Source of the DNA: Bryobacteraceae bacterium
GTDB taxonomy: Bacteria; Acidobacteriota; Terriglobia; Bryobacterales; Bryobacteraceae
Assembly: GCA_029975915.1 (NCBI GenBank)
Contig: JARKOC010000177.1
Location: forward strand, 62,001 to 126,000
Direction of reading: 5' to 3'
Length of the DNA: 64,000 nt
The position numbers were made by a program, and so were the translations under genes. Position 1 is the stretch's first letter. Each line of letters starts with the position of its first letter. Below are positions 43,471 through 51,732 of the stretch, piece after piece. The notes beneath the pieces were generated by a model that saw only the letters and a program-made list of their open reading frames with translations, did no database searches and was not told the origin of the DNA.

Positions 43471-43869
43471 ATGAAGATCAGACCAAAGTGTGGATGCAGC
43501 GGCGCACCTGACCTGATGTTTTGTTGCTCTGGCGTGGCCGATACCGCTGAGATCGGCGACCGGGCTGTCCGGTCGGTCCATCGGACCGGCGAGGCAAAGA
43601 TGTACTGTCTGGCAGGCATCGCCAGCGACGTCGAGTTGATCGTCGTCAATTCCCGCGCCGCGAAGCGGACCGTTGTCGTCGACGGTTGTGACAGCGACTG
43701 CGCGAAGAAGACGATGGAGAAACAGGGCTTTCATGGATTCGCTCACCTCCGCGTCACAGACCTCGGTTGGGAGAAAGGCAAATCGCCGGTGACAGATGAA
43801 CGGATCCAGACAGTCGCCACAAAGTTGAGGGAACTGCTCCTGAGTGAGCCGGTGAGGGCGGAGGCATGA
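43471..43869 (+). CDS. DGC-domain putative zinc-binding protein
   Basis: This 132-residue protein carries many Cys: PKCGCSG, FCCSGVADTAEIGDR, YCLAGIAS and VVDGCDSDCAKKTME, the last with the Asp-Gly-Cys motif that names the DGC family. It is likely a cytoplasmic metal- or metalloid-binding protein. It overlaps the ArsF-like gene by four bases, tying it to the operon. Its biochemical role is not known. Confidence 0.82.
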   Translation: MKIRPKCGCSGAPDLMFCCSGVADTAEIGDRAVRSVHRTGEAKMYCLAGIASDVELIVVNSRAAKRTVVVDGCDSDCAKKTMEKQGFHGFAHLRVTDLGWEKGKSPVTDERIQTVATKLRELLLSEPVRAEA

Positions 43870-44441
43870 ATCCTCGCAAAGTACTCACCGCTGGGCTGCT
43901 GGGATTTGTGTTTGTCAGTCTCGGCTACCTTGCGATCCGGAGCGTTCGGGCTGCAAACCAATGGCGCTCCTCACCCGCTGTCAAAGAGGCGGCGGCTGCT
44001 GTCCCCCGACAGGTTGAACCCGCCGCGGCGCCCTCAGCTCAAGCCATCCCACAAAGTGCGCCGGTCTCCAGCGGCCCGGAGCGGCCAGTCGCCTTGCAAA
44101 CGGGCAAGATCATCGCCTACTACTTCCACGTGACCGTACGTTGCACCACCTGCCGCGCCATCGAGAGTTATTCGAAGGAAGTCATCCATTCGCGCTTTAG
44201 AAAAGAGCTCGCGTCGGGACAGATCGAGTGGCGGCCGGTCAATGTGCAACTGCTCGAGAACCGGCACTTCATCCAGGACTACCAACTTTTCACAAAGTCA
44301 CTTGTTCTGGTTCGTATGCAGGGTGGCCAGCAGATGGAGTTCAAGGTGCTAAACGACACCTGGGAATTGGTTGGGGACAAGGCGGCCATGCAGGGCTACG
44401 TCGAAAAGGAAGTGCGGGACTACCTGAGGAAGCTCGGATGA
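43866..44441 (+). CDS. arsF: ArsF-like thioredoxin-fold protein of organoarsenical resistance
   Basis: This 191-residue protein has an N-terminal membrane helix (about 6-24), an Ala/Pro linker, then a thioredoxin-like domain with YYFHVTVRCTTCRAIESYSK (Cys-x2-Cys) and a Trp/Val-rich core. The pattern and its neighbour match the family annotated as nitrophenyl compound nitroreductase subunit ArsF, described with ArsE and ArsG in bacteria that resist aromatic arsenicals. The anchoring helix suggests a periplasmic redox domain. Coupled to arsG by ATGA overlap. Confidence 0.8.
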   Translation: MNPRKVLTAGLLGFVFVSLGYLAIRSVRAANQWRSSPAVKEAAAAVPRQVEPAAAPSAQAIPQSAPVSSGPERPVALQTGKIIAYYFHVTVRCTTCRAIESYSKEVIHSRFRKELASGQIEWRPVNVQLLENRHFIQDYQLFTKSLVLVRMQGGQQMEFKVLNDTWELVGDKAAMQGYVEKEVRDYLRKLG

Positions 44442-45145
44442 CCGGATTGGAGGGAAACGCGATTTGGGTAGCTGTCGGCACGGCCTTCTGGCTGGGCGTG
44501 CTGACTTCGATCAGCCCTTGCCCACTGGCCTCCAACGTTGCAGCCATCTCCTACATCGGCCGCGGCCTCGCAGAGCCCCGCAGGGTTCTAGCAGCGGGAG
44601 TGCTCTACACGCTGGGCCGCGTTGTTACTTATGCCCTATTGGGATGGCTGATTCTGCGGAGCTTGACTTCGATTGCCGGCCTGTCAAATAGCCTTCAAGG
44701 GGTGATGAACCAACTGTTGGGCCCGGCGCTCATCATCGCTGGCATGTTCATGCTGGAACTCCTCGGCTTCAGAGGCGGCTCGATCAGACTCCTCGCCGGC
44801 GTCGAAGAGCGCGCCGCAGGTCGGGGTTTGTGGGGAGCGGCGCTTCTTGGCGGTGTTTTCGCTCTTTCGTTCTGCCCGGTTTCAGCCGCGCTGTTTTTTG
44901 GCAGCCTGATTCCGCTGGCGATGAGCAGCGGCAGTTCCGTGCTCATGCCCTCGATCTACGGAGCCGGCACAGGCCTTCCAGTGGTCGCCTTTGCAGTCGT
45001 GATCGGATTCGGTGCGCGCGCGCTGAGCAGCGCCTTCCAACGTGTGAGTTCAGTGGAGCCTTACGCCCGGAAGGCGACGGGTGTGGTTTTCATCCTGGTT
45101 GGCATGTACTACACGTTCAACTATGTTTTTGAAGTGTTTGACTAG
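44438..45145 (+). CDS. arsG: ArsG-like permease (CcdA/DsbD-type membrane protein)
   Basis: From ATG 44438 this is 235 residues with six or more helices. SISPCPLASNVAAISYIG (about 28-45) and LSFCPVSAALFFGSLIPL (about 145-162) place one Cys-Pro in each of two half-repeats, as in CcdA-type thiol transporters. The family is annotated as ArsG, aromatic aminobenzylarsenical efflux permease. A role as electron conduit for ArsF instead of a drug exporter would fit the CcdA fold equally well. Confidence 0.82.
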   Translation: MTGLEGNAIWVAVGTAFWLGVLTSISPCPLASNVAAISYIGRGLAEPRRVLAAGVLYTLGRVVTYALLGWLILRSLTSIAGLSNSLQGVMNQLLGPALIIAGMFMLELLGFRGGSIRLLAGVEERAAGRGLWGAALLGGVFALSFCPVSAALFFGSLIPLAMSSGSSVLMPSIYGAGTGLPVVAFAVVIGFGARALSSAFQRVSSVEPYARKATGVVFILVGMYYTFNYVFEVFD

Positions 45146-45174
45146 GGCGTCCGCGGCCCGGAATGGAGGAAGCG

Positions 45175-45402
45175 ATGCTATGCATGGAGTGCGCGGAACT
45201 CGGTGAGCGCCACGAGGCAATCGGGATCTGCCACTCGTGTTCAGCGGGCCTTTGCCTCGATCACGCGGTGGTCGTCCCCAAGCCCCTCGAACACTTGACA
45301 CCCCTTTGCGGGTCAGAGGAGCTTCCTCTATCGGCGAGGACCGTCTTCTGCCGTATCTGCAAAGCGGCTTTTGACCAGCCCCATCTGCCAATCAGGGATT
45401 AA
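45175..45402 (+). CDS. DUF2180-like double zinc-ribbon protein
   Basis: From ATG 45175 (GGAGG five bases before) this is 75 residues: MLCMECAELGERHEAIGICH, CSAGLCLDHAVVV and a last FCRICKAAF. Seven or so Cys with His residues suggest two zinc or arsenic sites, B-box/zinc-ribbon-like. I know similar small proteins as DUF2180. It is squeezed between the ArsG-like and ArsP-type permease genes. It may act as a metalloid sensor or carrier; function unknown. Confidence 0.72.
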   Translation: MLCMECAELGERHEAIGICHSCSAGLCLDHAVVVPKPLEHLTPLCGSEELPLSARTVFCRICKAAFDQPHLPIRD

Positions 45403-45415
45403 GGAACTGCCTGGA

Positions 45416-46393
45416 ATGAGTCCATTTACCGTCTTTGATTGGTTTGCCCGCTGGCTTGTGACTTCGGTCTTCGGCCTGGATGTTGAGTCCCATCTCGGCT
45501 CCAGCATCCATTTCTTCTTCTATGACGTGCCGAAGGTGATGAGTCTGCTGCTATTCATCAGCTTCGTCGTGGGCGTCCTCCAGACGTGGCTCCAGCCGGA
45601 AAACGTGAAACGCTGGCTCGGCGGGCGCAAAACCATCTTCGGCAACATCCTGGCCGCGTGCGTCGGCATCGTGACGCCGTTTTGCAGTTGCTCGGCGGTG
45701 CCGCTGTTCATTGGATTCCTGAAAGGCGGGGTCCCCCTCGGAGTCACGTTTTCCTACCTGATCTCGGCGCCGATGGTGAACGAAGTCGCTGTCGCCCTGC
45801 TGTGGGGTTTATTTGGTTTCAAGGTGACCGCGATCTATGTCGGTTTCGGAGTGGCGCTTGCGATTCTCGGCGGTTTCGTTATCAGTCTATTGCACCTGGA
45901 AAAATGGGTGGAGCCGTTCATCTGGCAGATCCAGGCAGGCAGCCTGGAAGGCGGCAGCGGCGAGCCTCAGATCGCTCTAAGGGAGAGAATCCAGCTGGGC
46001 TGGGCATCGTCGCGCGAGATCTTCGCATCGGTCTGGCCCTACATCGTTGTCGGGATTGGCGTCGGCGCGGGGATTCACGGCTATGTCCCGGCGGAATTGA
46101 TCGTCCGCTGGGCGGGCCCCCAGAACCCGTTCGCCGTGCCAATCGCCGTCATTCTGGGTGTACCGCTCTACGCCAATGTCGCAGGCGTACTCCCGATCAC
46201 CGAAGCGCTAGTGGGCAAGGGATTGCCCCTTGGGACGGTGCTGTCATTCACCATGGCTGTCACGGCCCTCTCACTCCCCGAAATGGTCATCCTCCGCAAG
46301 GTGCTTCGTCCGCAACTGCTCACTGTTTTCATTGTCATCATGACCGTAGGCATCATCGGTGTCGGCTACCTTTTCAACGCACTCATGATCTGA
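45416..46393 (+). CDS. ArsP-type (PF03773) permease
   Basis: This 325-residue membrane protein has eight to ten helices. GIVTPFCSCSAVPLFIGFLK (about 84-103), with its Cys-x-Cys, is the family's signature, and GVPLYANVAGVLPITEAL marks the second half. Members include ArsP, which exports trivalent organoarsenicals such as methylarsenite. With arsM in the same island, export of its product is a good fit. Metal (Cu/Zn) transport is known or proposed for close relatives, so substrate remains open. Confidence 0.83.
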   Translation: MSPFTVFDWFARWLVTSVFGLDVESHLGSSIHFFFYDVPKVMSLLLFISFVVGVLQTWLQPENVKRWLGGRKTIFGNILAACVGIVTPFCSCSAVPLFIGFLKGGVPLGVTFSYLISAPMVNEVAVALLWGLFGFKVTAIYVGFGVALAILGGFVISLLHLEKWVEPFIWQIQAGSLEGGSGEPQIALRERIQLGWASSREIFASVWPYIVVGIGVGAGIHGYVPAELIVRWAGPQNPFAVPIAVILGVPLYANVAGVLPITEALVGKGLPLGTVLSFTMAVTALSLPEMVILRKVLRPQLLTVFIVIMTVGIIGVGYLFNALMI

Positions 46394-46407
46394 TCGAGGA
46401 GTCAAAG

Positions 46408-48804
46408 ATGTTCCGCACTCTGTTGGTTGTGTTCATCAGTCTGATTCCCAACAGCCTCTTTGCTCAGTCTGTTCGCCAGCCATTCGGCGTCTGCCCGCCC
46501 TTCCCCCTGCGCGACGAAACCGGCAAGATCATTAACCCGGCCGCTGACCCGCAGGTGTCTGTGCCCTACTCCCCAAGGCAGACTTGCGGCGCGAAGGGCT
46601 GTCACGACTACGACAAGATCACTCAGGGCTTCCATTTCCAGCAGGGAAAGGGCGAGGCTGCGCCGAAGGAATTCGGCGCGCGTTATCAGTGGGCATCGAG
46701 CCCGGGCAACTACGGCGGAAACTGGTGCTCACCGGCGCCACTGTACCGCCAGTTGGCTTCAAAGAAGAACGCTAACGCCCGCACGATCGACATGACCTCC
46801 TTCGATTTCGTCACCGCAACCTGCGGTAACTGTCATCCCGGCGGCGGGCCGATGGAGTTCGACCGCGATGGAAAACGCTACGACCAACGCATGGCGGACC
46901 CGGGTTCGGGACTGACACCGGGTGGCGATAACGCGCTCGATGGCGACTACTATAAGGCCCGGTGGTCCGAGACGGGAGTCATCGAAGCCGACTGCCTCCT
47001 CTGCCACCAACCGGAGTACGACTACAAGAAGCGCAACGCCCAGTTGGCAAACCTGAACTTCCGATGGGCGGCAACGGAGGGCGCGGGCTTTGGCGTGGTC
47101 GCGGGGAAAGTTGCCGCGAACGAAAAGCCGAAGGTGGAGTACAACAAAGCTCTCTTCGACGAGAACGGCAATGTTACGGTTCACATCGCCCCCCTGCCCC
47201 GCAACGAAACGTGTCTCAACTGTCATGCCAAGCCCGACTGGAAGAAACGCGGCGCGTCCTTCTCTGCGCACACGGACGTCCACCTCGCCAAGGGATTGAA
47301 GTGCGTAGATTGCCACGCCTCGGGCAGCCGGGCTGTCGATGCGCGAATTCGCGGCAAGGAAGTGCACCAGTTCGGCAAGGGAGACGATCCATCCGGTTGG
47401 GTCAGGAACGATCTCGACAACACCTTGAGAACGTGCGAGTCCTGCCACGATCAGGGAACGCTCGGCGCTCCAGTCGCAAAACACTCCTGGTTGCCGCCTC
47501 TCCACCTCGAGAAGATCGCCTGCGCGACGTGCCACATCCCCCGTCGGTACACGAAAGCCGCGCTAGTCCAAGCTAGCGACGTCTTCAACGGAGCGCCGCG
47601 GATCACCCCTCCACCCAAGCGGATCTGGACATTCTACGACCAGGACATGACATTCTGGAACCACTACGGCGAGCTTGAGCTATTCACTGCGCAGGACAAG
47701 CCGGTCAACGAGTTTTATCCGTCCCTGGCCAGGTACAAGGGAAAGATCTTCCCTGTGGACCGGGTACACTCGGCCTGGGTCGGCATTGAGGAGCAGGGCA
47801 AGCCGGGCTTGAATCAGCTCTTCATGAAGGACTTCTACGGGATGTGGATGGCTCACAAGAATGACCCGTCGAAGTACCCGCAACTCGCTCAGATCCGCGA
47901 CGACAACGGGGATGGCATGATCGAGGTGAACCGCCCCGAGGAAATCGACGCGCTGCTGGCGGCAACTGCGGCTCACCTGAGGGCGACCGCGTTTCCAATG
48001 GAGGGGCGCCACCTGGTTTACGTCAGCGACGACCGGAAGTATGTCTCCGGATCGCGGTTCGAGTTGATCCCCAAGGAACCGCACGAAGCCTCTCCCTATG
48101 CCTCGGTCTATAAGTACTCCCATAACGTCCTGCCGGCGCGCTCGGCCCTGGGAGCCAGGGGCTGCATCGACTGCCATAGCCGGAACTCCAATTTCTTCTT
48201 CGGCCGTTCACTGGAGCGGCCGTTCACCGAGAACGGCGCCCCCGGCTGGACCACCAATCACAACATTTTGGGGCTCTCCGCGATTGCCGTGCAGGTGGGA
48301 GCCCTCCGTGAGCAGTGGCTCAAGCCCGCTCTGTACCTGCTGATCGCTTTCGTCCTCCTCCTGCTCGCGGTGTTGGGGATGCGCCGGCTGACTGCGGGCC
48401 ACACTCTCCTTGGCAGCCTGTCCGACTCTCAGTTGTGGAAATGGCTACCGCTGGCAGGACTCGCGTGCCTGGCCATCGTCGCGGCGACGCCAGGCCTCCT
48501 GGTCTATATGACCGTCGACCGCTTCCGGCTCGACGCCAATCACTTCTGGCTGGCGCTGGCCGTCCTGGCCGTATCTGTCTGGGCCGCCTCATTCGCCTCG
48601 CGAACACAGCAGAAGCTCATCTACGTTTTCGTCGCGCTCACGGGCGTAACGGGTGTCTTGATGGTCTTCCGTGTCGCTTGGATCGATGTGTTGAATCGCC
48701 TTGCCTACACCGCCTTCGACCTCGGGTTGACGGTGCTCACTGCGATAACCGCCTTCCTCCTCGCCGCACGAATCTGGCGAAGCAGCGAGCCTGCTCACCG
48801 CTGA
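46408..48804 (+). CDS. Octaheme c-type cytochrome with C-terminal membrane domain
   Basis: From ATG 46408 (GAGGAG upstream) this is 798 residues with a signal peptide. Eight heme sites: C60-x4-C65-H (CGAKGCH) and seven CXXCH at residues about 139, 196, 269, 299, 343, 372 and 586. The heme layout recalls the octaheme tetrathionate-reductase family. After about residue 630, four or five hydrophobic helices follow, an unusual tail. It sits directly after the ArsP-type permease with 14 bases between, so it is part of the arsenic operon. It could reduce or oxidise an arsenic or sulfur species or relay electrons. Confidence 0.88.
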   Translation: MFRTLLVVFISLIPNSLFAQSVRQPFGVCPPFPLRDETGKIINPAADPQVSVPYSPRQTCGAKGCHDYDKITQGFHFQQGKGEAAPKEFGARYQWASSPGNYGGNWCSPAPLYRQLASKKNANARTIDMTSFDFVTATCGNCHPGGGPMEFDRDGKRYDQRMADPGSGLTPGGDNALDGDYYKARWSETGVIEADCLLCHQPEYDYKKRNAQLANLNFRWAATEGAGFGVVAGKVAANEKPKVEYNKALFDENGNVTVHIAPLPRNETCLNCHAKPDWKKRGASFSAHTDVHLAKGLKCVDCHASGSRAVDARIRGKEVHQFGKGDDPSGWVRNDLDNTLRTCESCHDQGTLGAPVAKHSWLPPLHLEKIACATCHIPRRYTKAALVQASDVFNGAPRITPPPKRIWTFYDQDMTFWNHYGELELFTAQDKPVNEFYPSLARYKGKIFPVDRVHSAWVGIEEQGKPGLNQLFMKDFYGMWMAHKNDPSKYPQLAQIRDDNGDGMIEVNRPEEIDALLAATAAHLRATAFPMEGRHLVYVSDDRKYVSGSRFELIPKEPHEASPYASVYKYSHNVLPARSALGARGCIDCHSRNSNFFFGRSLERPFTENGAPGWTTNHNILGLSAIAVQVGALREQWLKPALYLLIAFVLLLLAVLGMRRLTAGHTLLGSLSDSQLWKWLPLAGLACLAIVAATPGLLVYMTVDRFRLDANHFWLALAVLAVSVWAASFASRTQQKLIYVFVALTGVTGVLMVFRVAWIDVLNRLAYTAFDLGLTVLTAITAFLLAARIWRSSEPAHR

Positions 48805-48828
48805 TGATCTTAGATGAAAGGCACAACC

Positions 48829-49071
48829 ATGAGAATTCAAATTGCGGGGCCTGGCTGTCCGAACTGTCAGACCACGGAAAAGAACGTCTTCAACGCATGC
48901 GCGGAGCTGAACCTGCCTGCGGATATCTCTCACTTCTAAAACGTCGCGGAGTTCGTGAGCCTGGGCGGCACAAGGACGCCTGCGGTTCTGCTGGACGGTG
49001 AGATTGTCATTGCGGGTCGAGTACCCACAGTTCAGGATCTCGTGACGCTCCTTGCCGCAAAGCGCGGATGA
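48829..49071 (+). pseudogene. Thioredoxin-family gene interrupted by TAA at 48937-48939
   Basis: Reading on from ATG 48829 gives MRIQIAGPGCPNCQTTEKNV, the CxxC site, up to HF, then TAA, then NVAEFVSLGGTRTPAVLLDG and onwards to a natural TGA at 49071. The total of 79 sense codons is the length of the intact paralogue at 43222, and the stop falls where that protein has a Val-Thr stretch. TAA is not a selenocysteine codon. It is either a recent nonsense mutation or a sequencing error. Confidence 0.75.
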
Positions 49072-49126
49072 TTGTTTCCTGGGCCACGGAGAAGTTTGGG
49101 GATTGATGCGATATAAATTCTCGTGT

Positions 49127-49144
49127 TATCGTAAATCGACGATA
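49127..49144 (+). promoter_or_regulatory. Candidate operator of the third arsR
   Basis: TATCGTAAATCGACGATA, six-base arms TATCGT/ACGATA, ends five bases before ATG 49149. It is different from the TTGGC-N6-GCCAA sites, implying a separate specificity. Confidence 0.45.
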
Positions 49145-49148
49145 TACG

Positions 49149-49502
49149 ATGATAAAAGAATCCAAGCTTGACTCGGTATGCTGTCCGGAGCCGGGATCCA
49201 CGCCACAGAGCGAAACCCGGCCTATCGAAGGGCCTGGAGCCGACGAGGAACTCGCTGCCTTGGCAAAAGCGGTTGGACACCCCGCTCGCGTCCGGATCCT
49301 GCGGCTGCTTTCTCAAAGGGAAGCAAAGGTTTGTAGTCAGATAGTTGGCGAGTTGCCGTTGGCTCAATCGACCGTCTCAGAGCATCTCAGGATCCTCCGC
49401 GAAGTAGGATTGATTCGAAGCCGTGAGGATGGTCCGAGGGTGGGTTACTGCATCAATTACGACACCCTGCGGCGGCTGAAGGCCCTTGTGGCTATCATAT
49501 GA
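49149..49502 (+). CDS. arsR: ArsR-family repressor of the arsDA-acr3 operon, N-terminal Cys pair
   Basis: This 117-residue protein carries Cys11-Cys12 in an N-terminal arm (DSVCCPEPG) and Cys62 in KVCSQIVGEL, the layout known from Corynebacterium glutamicum ArsR (Cys15, Cys16, Cys55). The recognition helix is AQSTVSEHLRILREVGLIRS. No clear ribosome site precedes the ATG, which abuts a palindrome, so it may be leaderless. It precedes arsD by 54 bases. Confidence 0.9.
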   Translation: MIKESKLDSVCCPEPGSTPQSETRPIEGPGADEELAALAKAVGHPARVRILRLLSQREAKVCSQIVGELPLAQSTVSEHLRILREVGLIRSREDGPRVGYCINYDTLRRLKALVAII

Positions 49503-49556
49503 TCGGCGGGACTTTATATCGTCGCATGACGAAAGAATGGAAGGAGAAATTACACC

Positions 49557-49910
49557 GTGACGAAACTCGAGGTTTTCGATCCCCCGATGTGCTGTTCCAC
49601 GGGGGTATGCGGCCCCAGCGTGGACCCCATTCTAGTAAAGTTCTCGGCCGACTTCCATTGGCTTGCGGGGCGGCGAGTGGTTGTTGACAGGTTCAACCTC
49701 GCACAGCAACCACAGGCTTTCGTCGCAAATCCGGTGGTGAAGGCCGCCCTGGTGGAGTTCGGCAGCGGTTGCCTTCCGCTGATCCTCGTCAACGGAGTCA
49801 TCGCAAGCAAGGGGCGCTATCCGACGCGACGGGAACTCGCCACGATGACTGGAGTCGAATATGAAGAACCGGTGACCCTCCCGGTGATGCCGGGCAGTTG
49901 TTGCGGGTGA
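49557..49910 (+). CDS. arsD: Arsenite metallochaperone ArsD
   Basis: This 117-residue protein has a GTG start after AAGGAG. KLEVFDPPMCCSTGVCG gives Cys12, Cys13 and Cys18, the exact positions of the As(III) site that hands metalloid to ArsA. A C-terminal Cys pair (GSCCG) is also typical. The gene lies 9 bases upstream of arsA. Confidence 0.95.
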   Translation: MTKLEVFDPPMCCSTGVCGPSVDPILVKFSADFHWLAGRRVVVDRFNLAQQPQAFVANPVVKAALVEFGSGCLPLILVNGVIASKGRYPTRRELATMTGVEYEEPVTLPVMPGSCCG

Positions 49911-49919
49911 AGGGGCCTC

Positions 49920-51710
49920 ATGACAAGCAATGAGTTTCTCGATCGCGCAACGCGCATCCTTTTCTTCACTGGCAAAGGCGGTGTAGGCAAGACTTCGTTG
50001 GCATGCGCGACGGCTGTGGCTCTGGCCGCTCAAGGGAAGAAGGTTCTCCTGGTGAGTACCGATCCGGCCTCGAACCTCGATGAGGTGCTGGGCATACAAC
50101 TGACGGGTGAGCCCAAGGCCGTCCCCGGCGCCAGTGGCGTGTTTGCCTTGAATATCGATCCAGAAGCGGCTGCCAAGGCCTACAGGGATCGGGTTGTTGG
50201 ACCCTATCGAGGCGTGCTGCCTGAAGCTGCCGTGAACAGCATGGAGGAACAACTCTCCGGGGCCTGCACAGTGGAGATAGCCGCATTCGACGAGTTCACC
50301 AAGCTCTTGGGCGACGAGACCGCGACTTCGGAGTTCAGTCACATCATCTTCGACACCGCCCCAACCGGGCATACGTTGCGGCTGCTTAAACTGCCAGGAG
50401 CCTGGACTGGTTTCATGGCAACCAACACGACGGGAACATCCTGCCTCGGACCGCTTTCCGGTCTGCAGGCGCAGCGGTCTCTCTACGAATCGAGCTTGCA
50501 ATCATTGTCCGACGGTGCCACCTCAACCTTGGTTCTTGTCAGCCGGCCTGAGCCTTCCGCACTGGCCGAGGCCCACCGGACGGCAGGTGAACTTGCGCAG
50601 ATGGGCGCCACCAACCAGTACCTCGCCCTGAATGGCCTTTTCGTGGCCAGCGATCCAAACGACCCAGTGGCTCTTGCACTTGAAGCTCGCGGCCGGGCCG
50701 CGATTGACGGCATGCCGGAAGGCCTTGCCGGACTGCCACGTCTCGAGGTGCCCCTCCTCGGCTTCGCGCCTATGGGCATTCAGGGTCTTCAGGCTATGTT
50801 CGCGCGTCCAGGGCCTCCGGCTTCCACTCCGGCTCTCCATCGCGGGGAACTTGCCGCGTTGGACACGCCGCTGTCCACGCTGATCGACGAGATCGAAAAA
50901 ACTGGCCGGGGTGTAGTGATGACCATGGGCAAGGGCGGGGTTGGCAAGACCACCGTCGCCGCGGCGATTGCCGTCGAACTCGCACGCCGCGGCCATGCTG
51001 TTCACCTCAGCACGACTGATCCGGCCGCCCATCTGGCCGGCACAATCGGTACTCAGGTGGCGGGCCTGCGCGTCTGCCGGATCGACCCTGCCGCGGAGAC
51101 AGCACGATACACCGCTGAAGTGATGGCGAAGAACGCACCGAATCTCGACGCGGAGGGCAAAGCGCTCCTGGAGGAGGATCTTCGATCCCCATGCACCGAG
51201 GAGATCGCTGTCTTCAGCGCGTTCGCTCACACGGTGGCCGAGGGGCAGAATGGTTTTGTTGTGCTTGATACTGCGCCAACCGGCCACACAATCCTTCTGC
51301 TCGACGCCGCTGAATCGTATCATCGCGATGTTGCCCGCACCGCCAGCAACATGCCCGAGGCAGTTCGCGAGCTCCTTCCCCGCCTACGGGATCCTGGATA
51401 CACTCGCGTCATCCTCGTCACGCTTCCCGAAGCGACGCCTGTGCATGAAGCCGCGCGGCTGCAAGACGACCTTCTGCGAGCCGACATCAAGCCCTTCGCA
51501 TGGGTTGTGAACCAGAGCTTCGCGGGCGAGGGCCTGCGTGACCCTATTCTGAGAGAGCGAGGAGTCCGCGAGACTCCCTACATCGCTGAGGTTCATGACA
51601 AATTCGCCACGCGAATGGCCCTGATCCCTTGGACCGCCGAGGCCCCGGTCGGACCGGAACGCCTGCTGGAATTGGCCCAGAGCCGCCTGGTGACGGTTGA
51701 GAACATGTGA
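49920..51710 (+). CDS. arsA: Arsenite-transporting ATPase ArsA (two-domain form)
   Basis: This 596-residue protein has two homologous ATPase halves. P-loops GKGGVGKT lie at about 18-25 and 337-344, each followed by the signal DTAPTGHT. Metal-binding Cys positions appear in LSGACTVEIAAFDE, TGTSCLGPL and SPCTEEIAVF, matching the Cys113/172/422 set. It energises arsenite export, normally with ArsB; coupling to Acr3 is also found. Receives As(III) from the adjacent ArsD. Confidence 0.96.
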   Translation: MTSNEFLDRATRILFFTGKGGVGKTSLACATAVALAAQGKKVLLVSTDPASNLDEVLGIQLTGEPKAVPGASGVFALNIDPEAAAKAYRDRVVGPYRGVLPEAAVNSMEEQLSGACTVEIAAFDEFTKLLGDETATSEFSHIIFDTAPTGHTLRLLKLPGAWTGFMATNTTGTSCLGPLSGLQAQRSLYESSLQSLSDGATSTLVLVSRPEPSALAEAHRTAGELAQMGATNQYLALNGLFVASDPNDPVALALEARGRAAIDGMPEGLAGLPRLEVPLLGFAPMGIQGLQAMFARPGPPASTPALHRGELAALDTPLSTLIDEIEKTGRGVVMTMGKGGVGKTTVAAAIAVELARRGHAVHLSTTDPAAHLAGTIGTQVAGLRVCRIDPAAETARYTAEVMAKNAPNLDAEGKALLEEDLRSPCTEEIAVFSAFAHTVAEGQNGFVVLDTAPTGHTILLLDAAESYHRDVARTASNMPEAVRELLPRLRDPGYTRVILVTLPEATPVHEAARLQDDLLRADIKPFAWVVNQSFAGEGLRDPILRERGVRETPYIAEVHDKFATRMALIPWTAEAPVGPERLLELAQSRLVTVENM

Positions 51711-51732
51711 CGAGAGTACTGAGGTATTCACA

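Noticed and set aside
45586..46407. Upstream extension of the octaheme cytochrome frame
   Set aside because: The added 274 codons are out-of-frame reading of the ArsP-type permease; the ATG at 46408 has a ribosome site and starts a signal peptide.
48937..48939. Second selenocysteine or pyrrolysine codon in the thioredoxin gene
   Set aside because: The codon is TAA, used by neither system, and it is not at a redox-active Cys.
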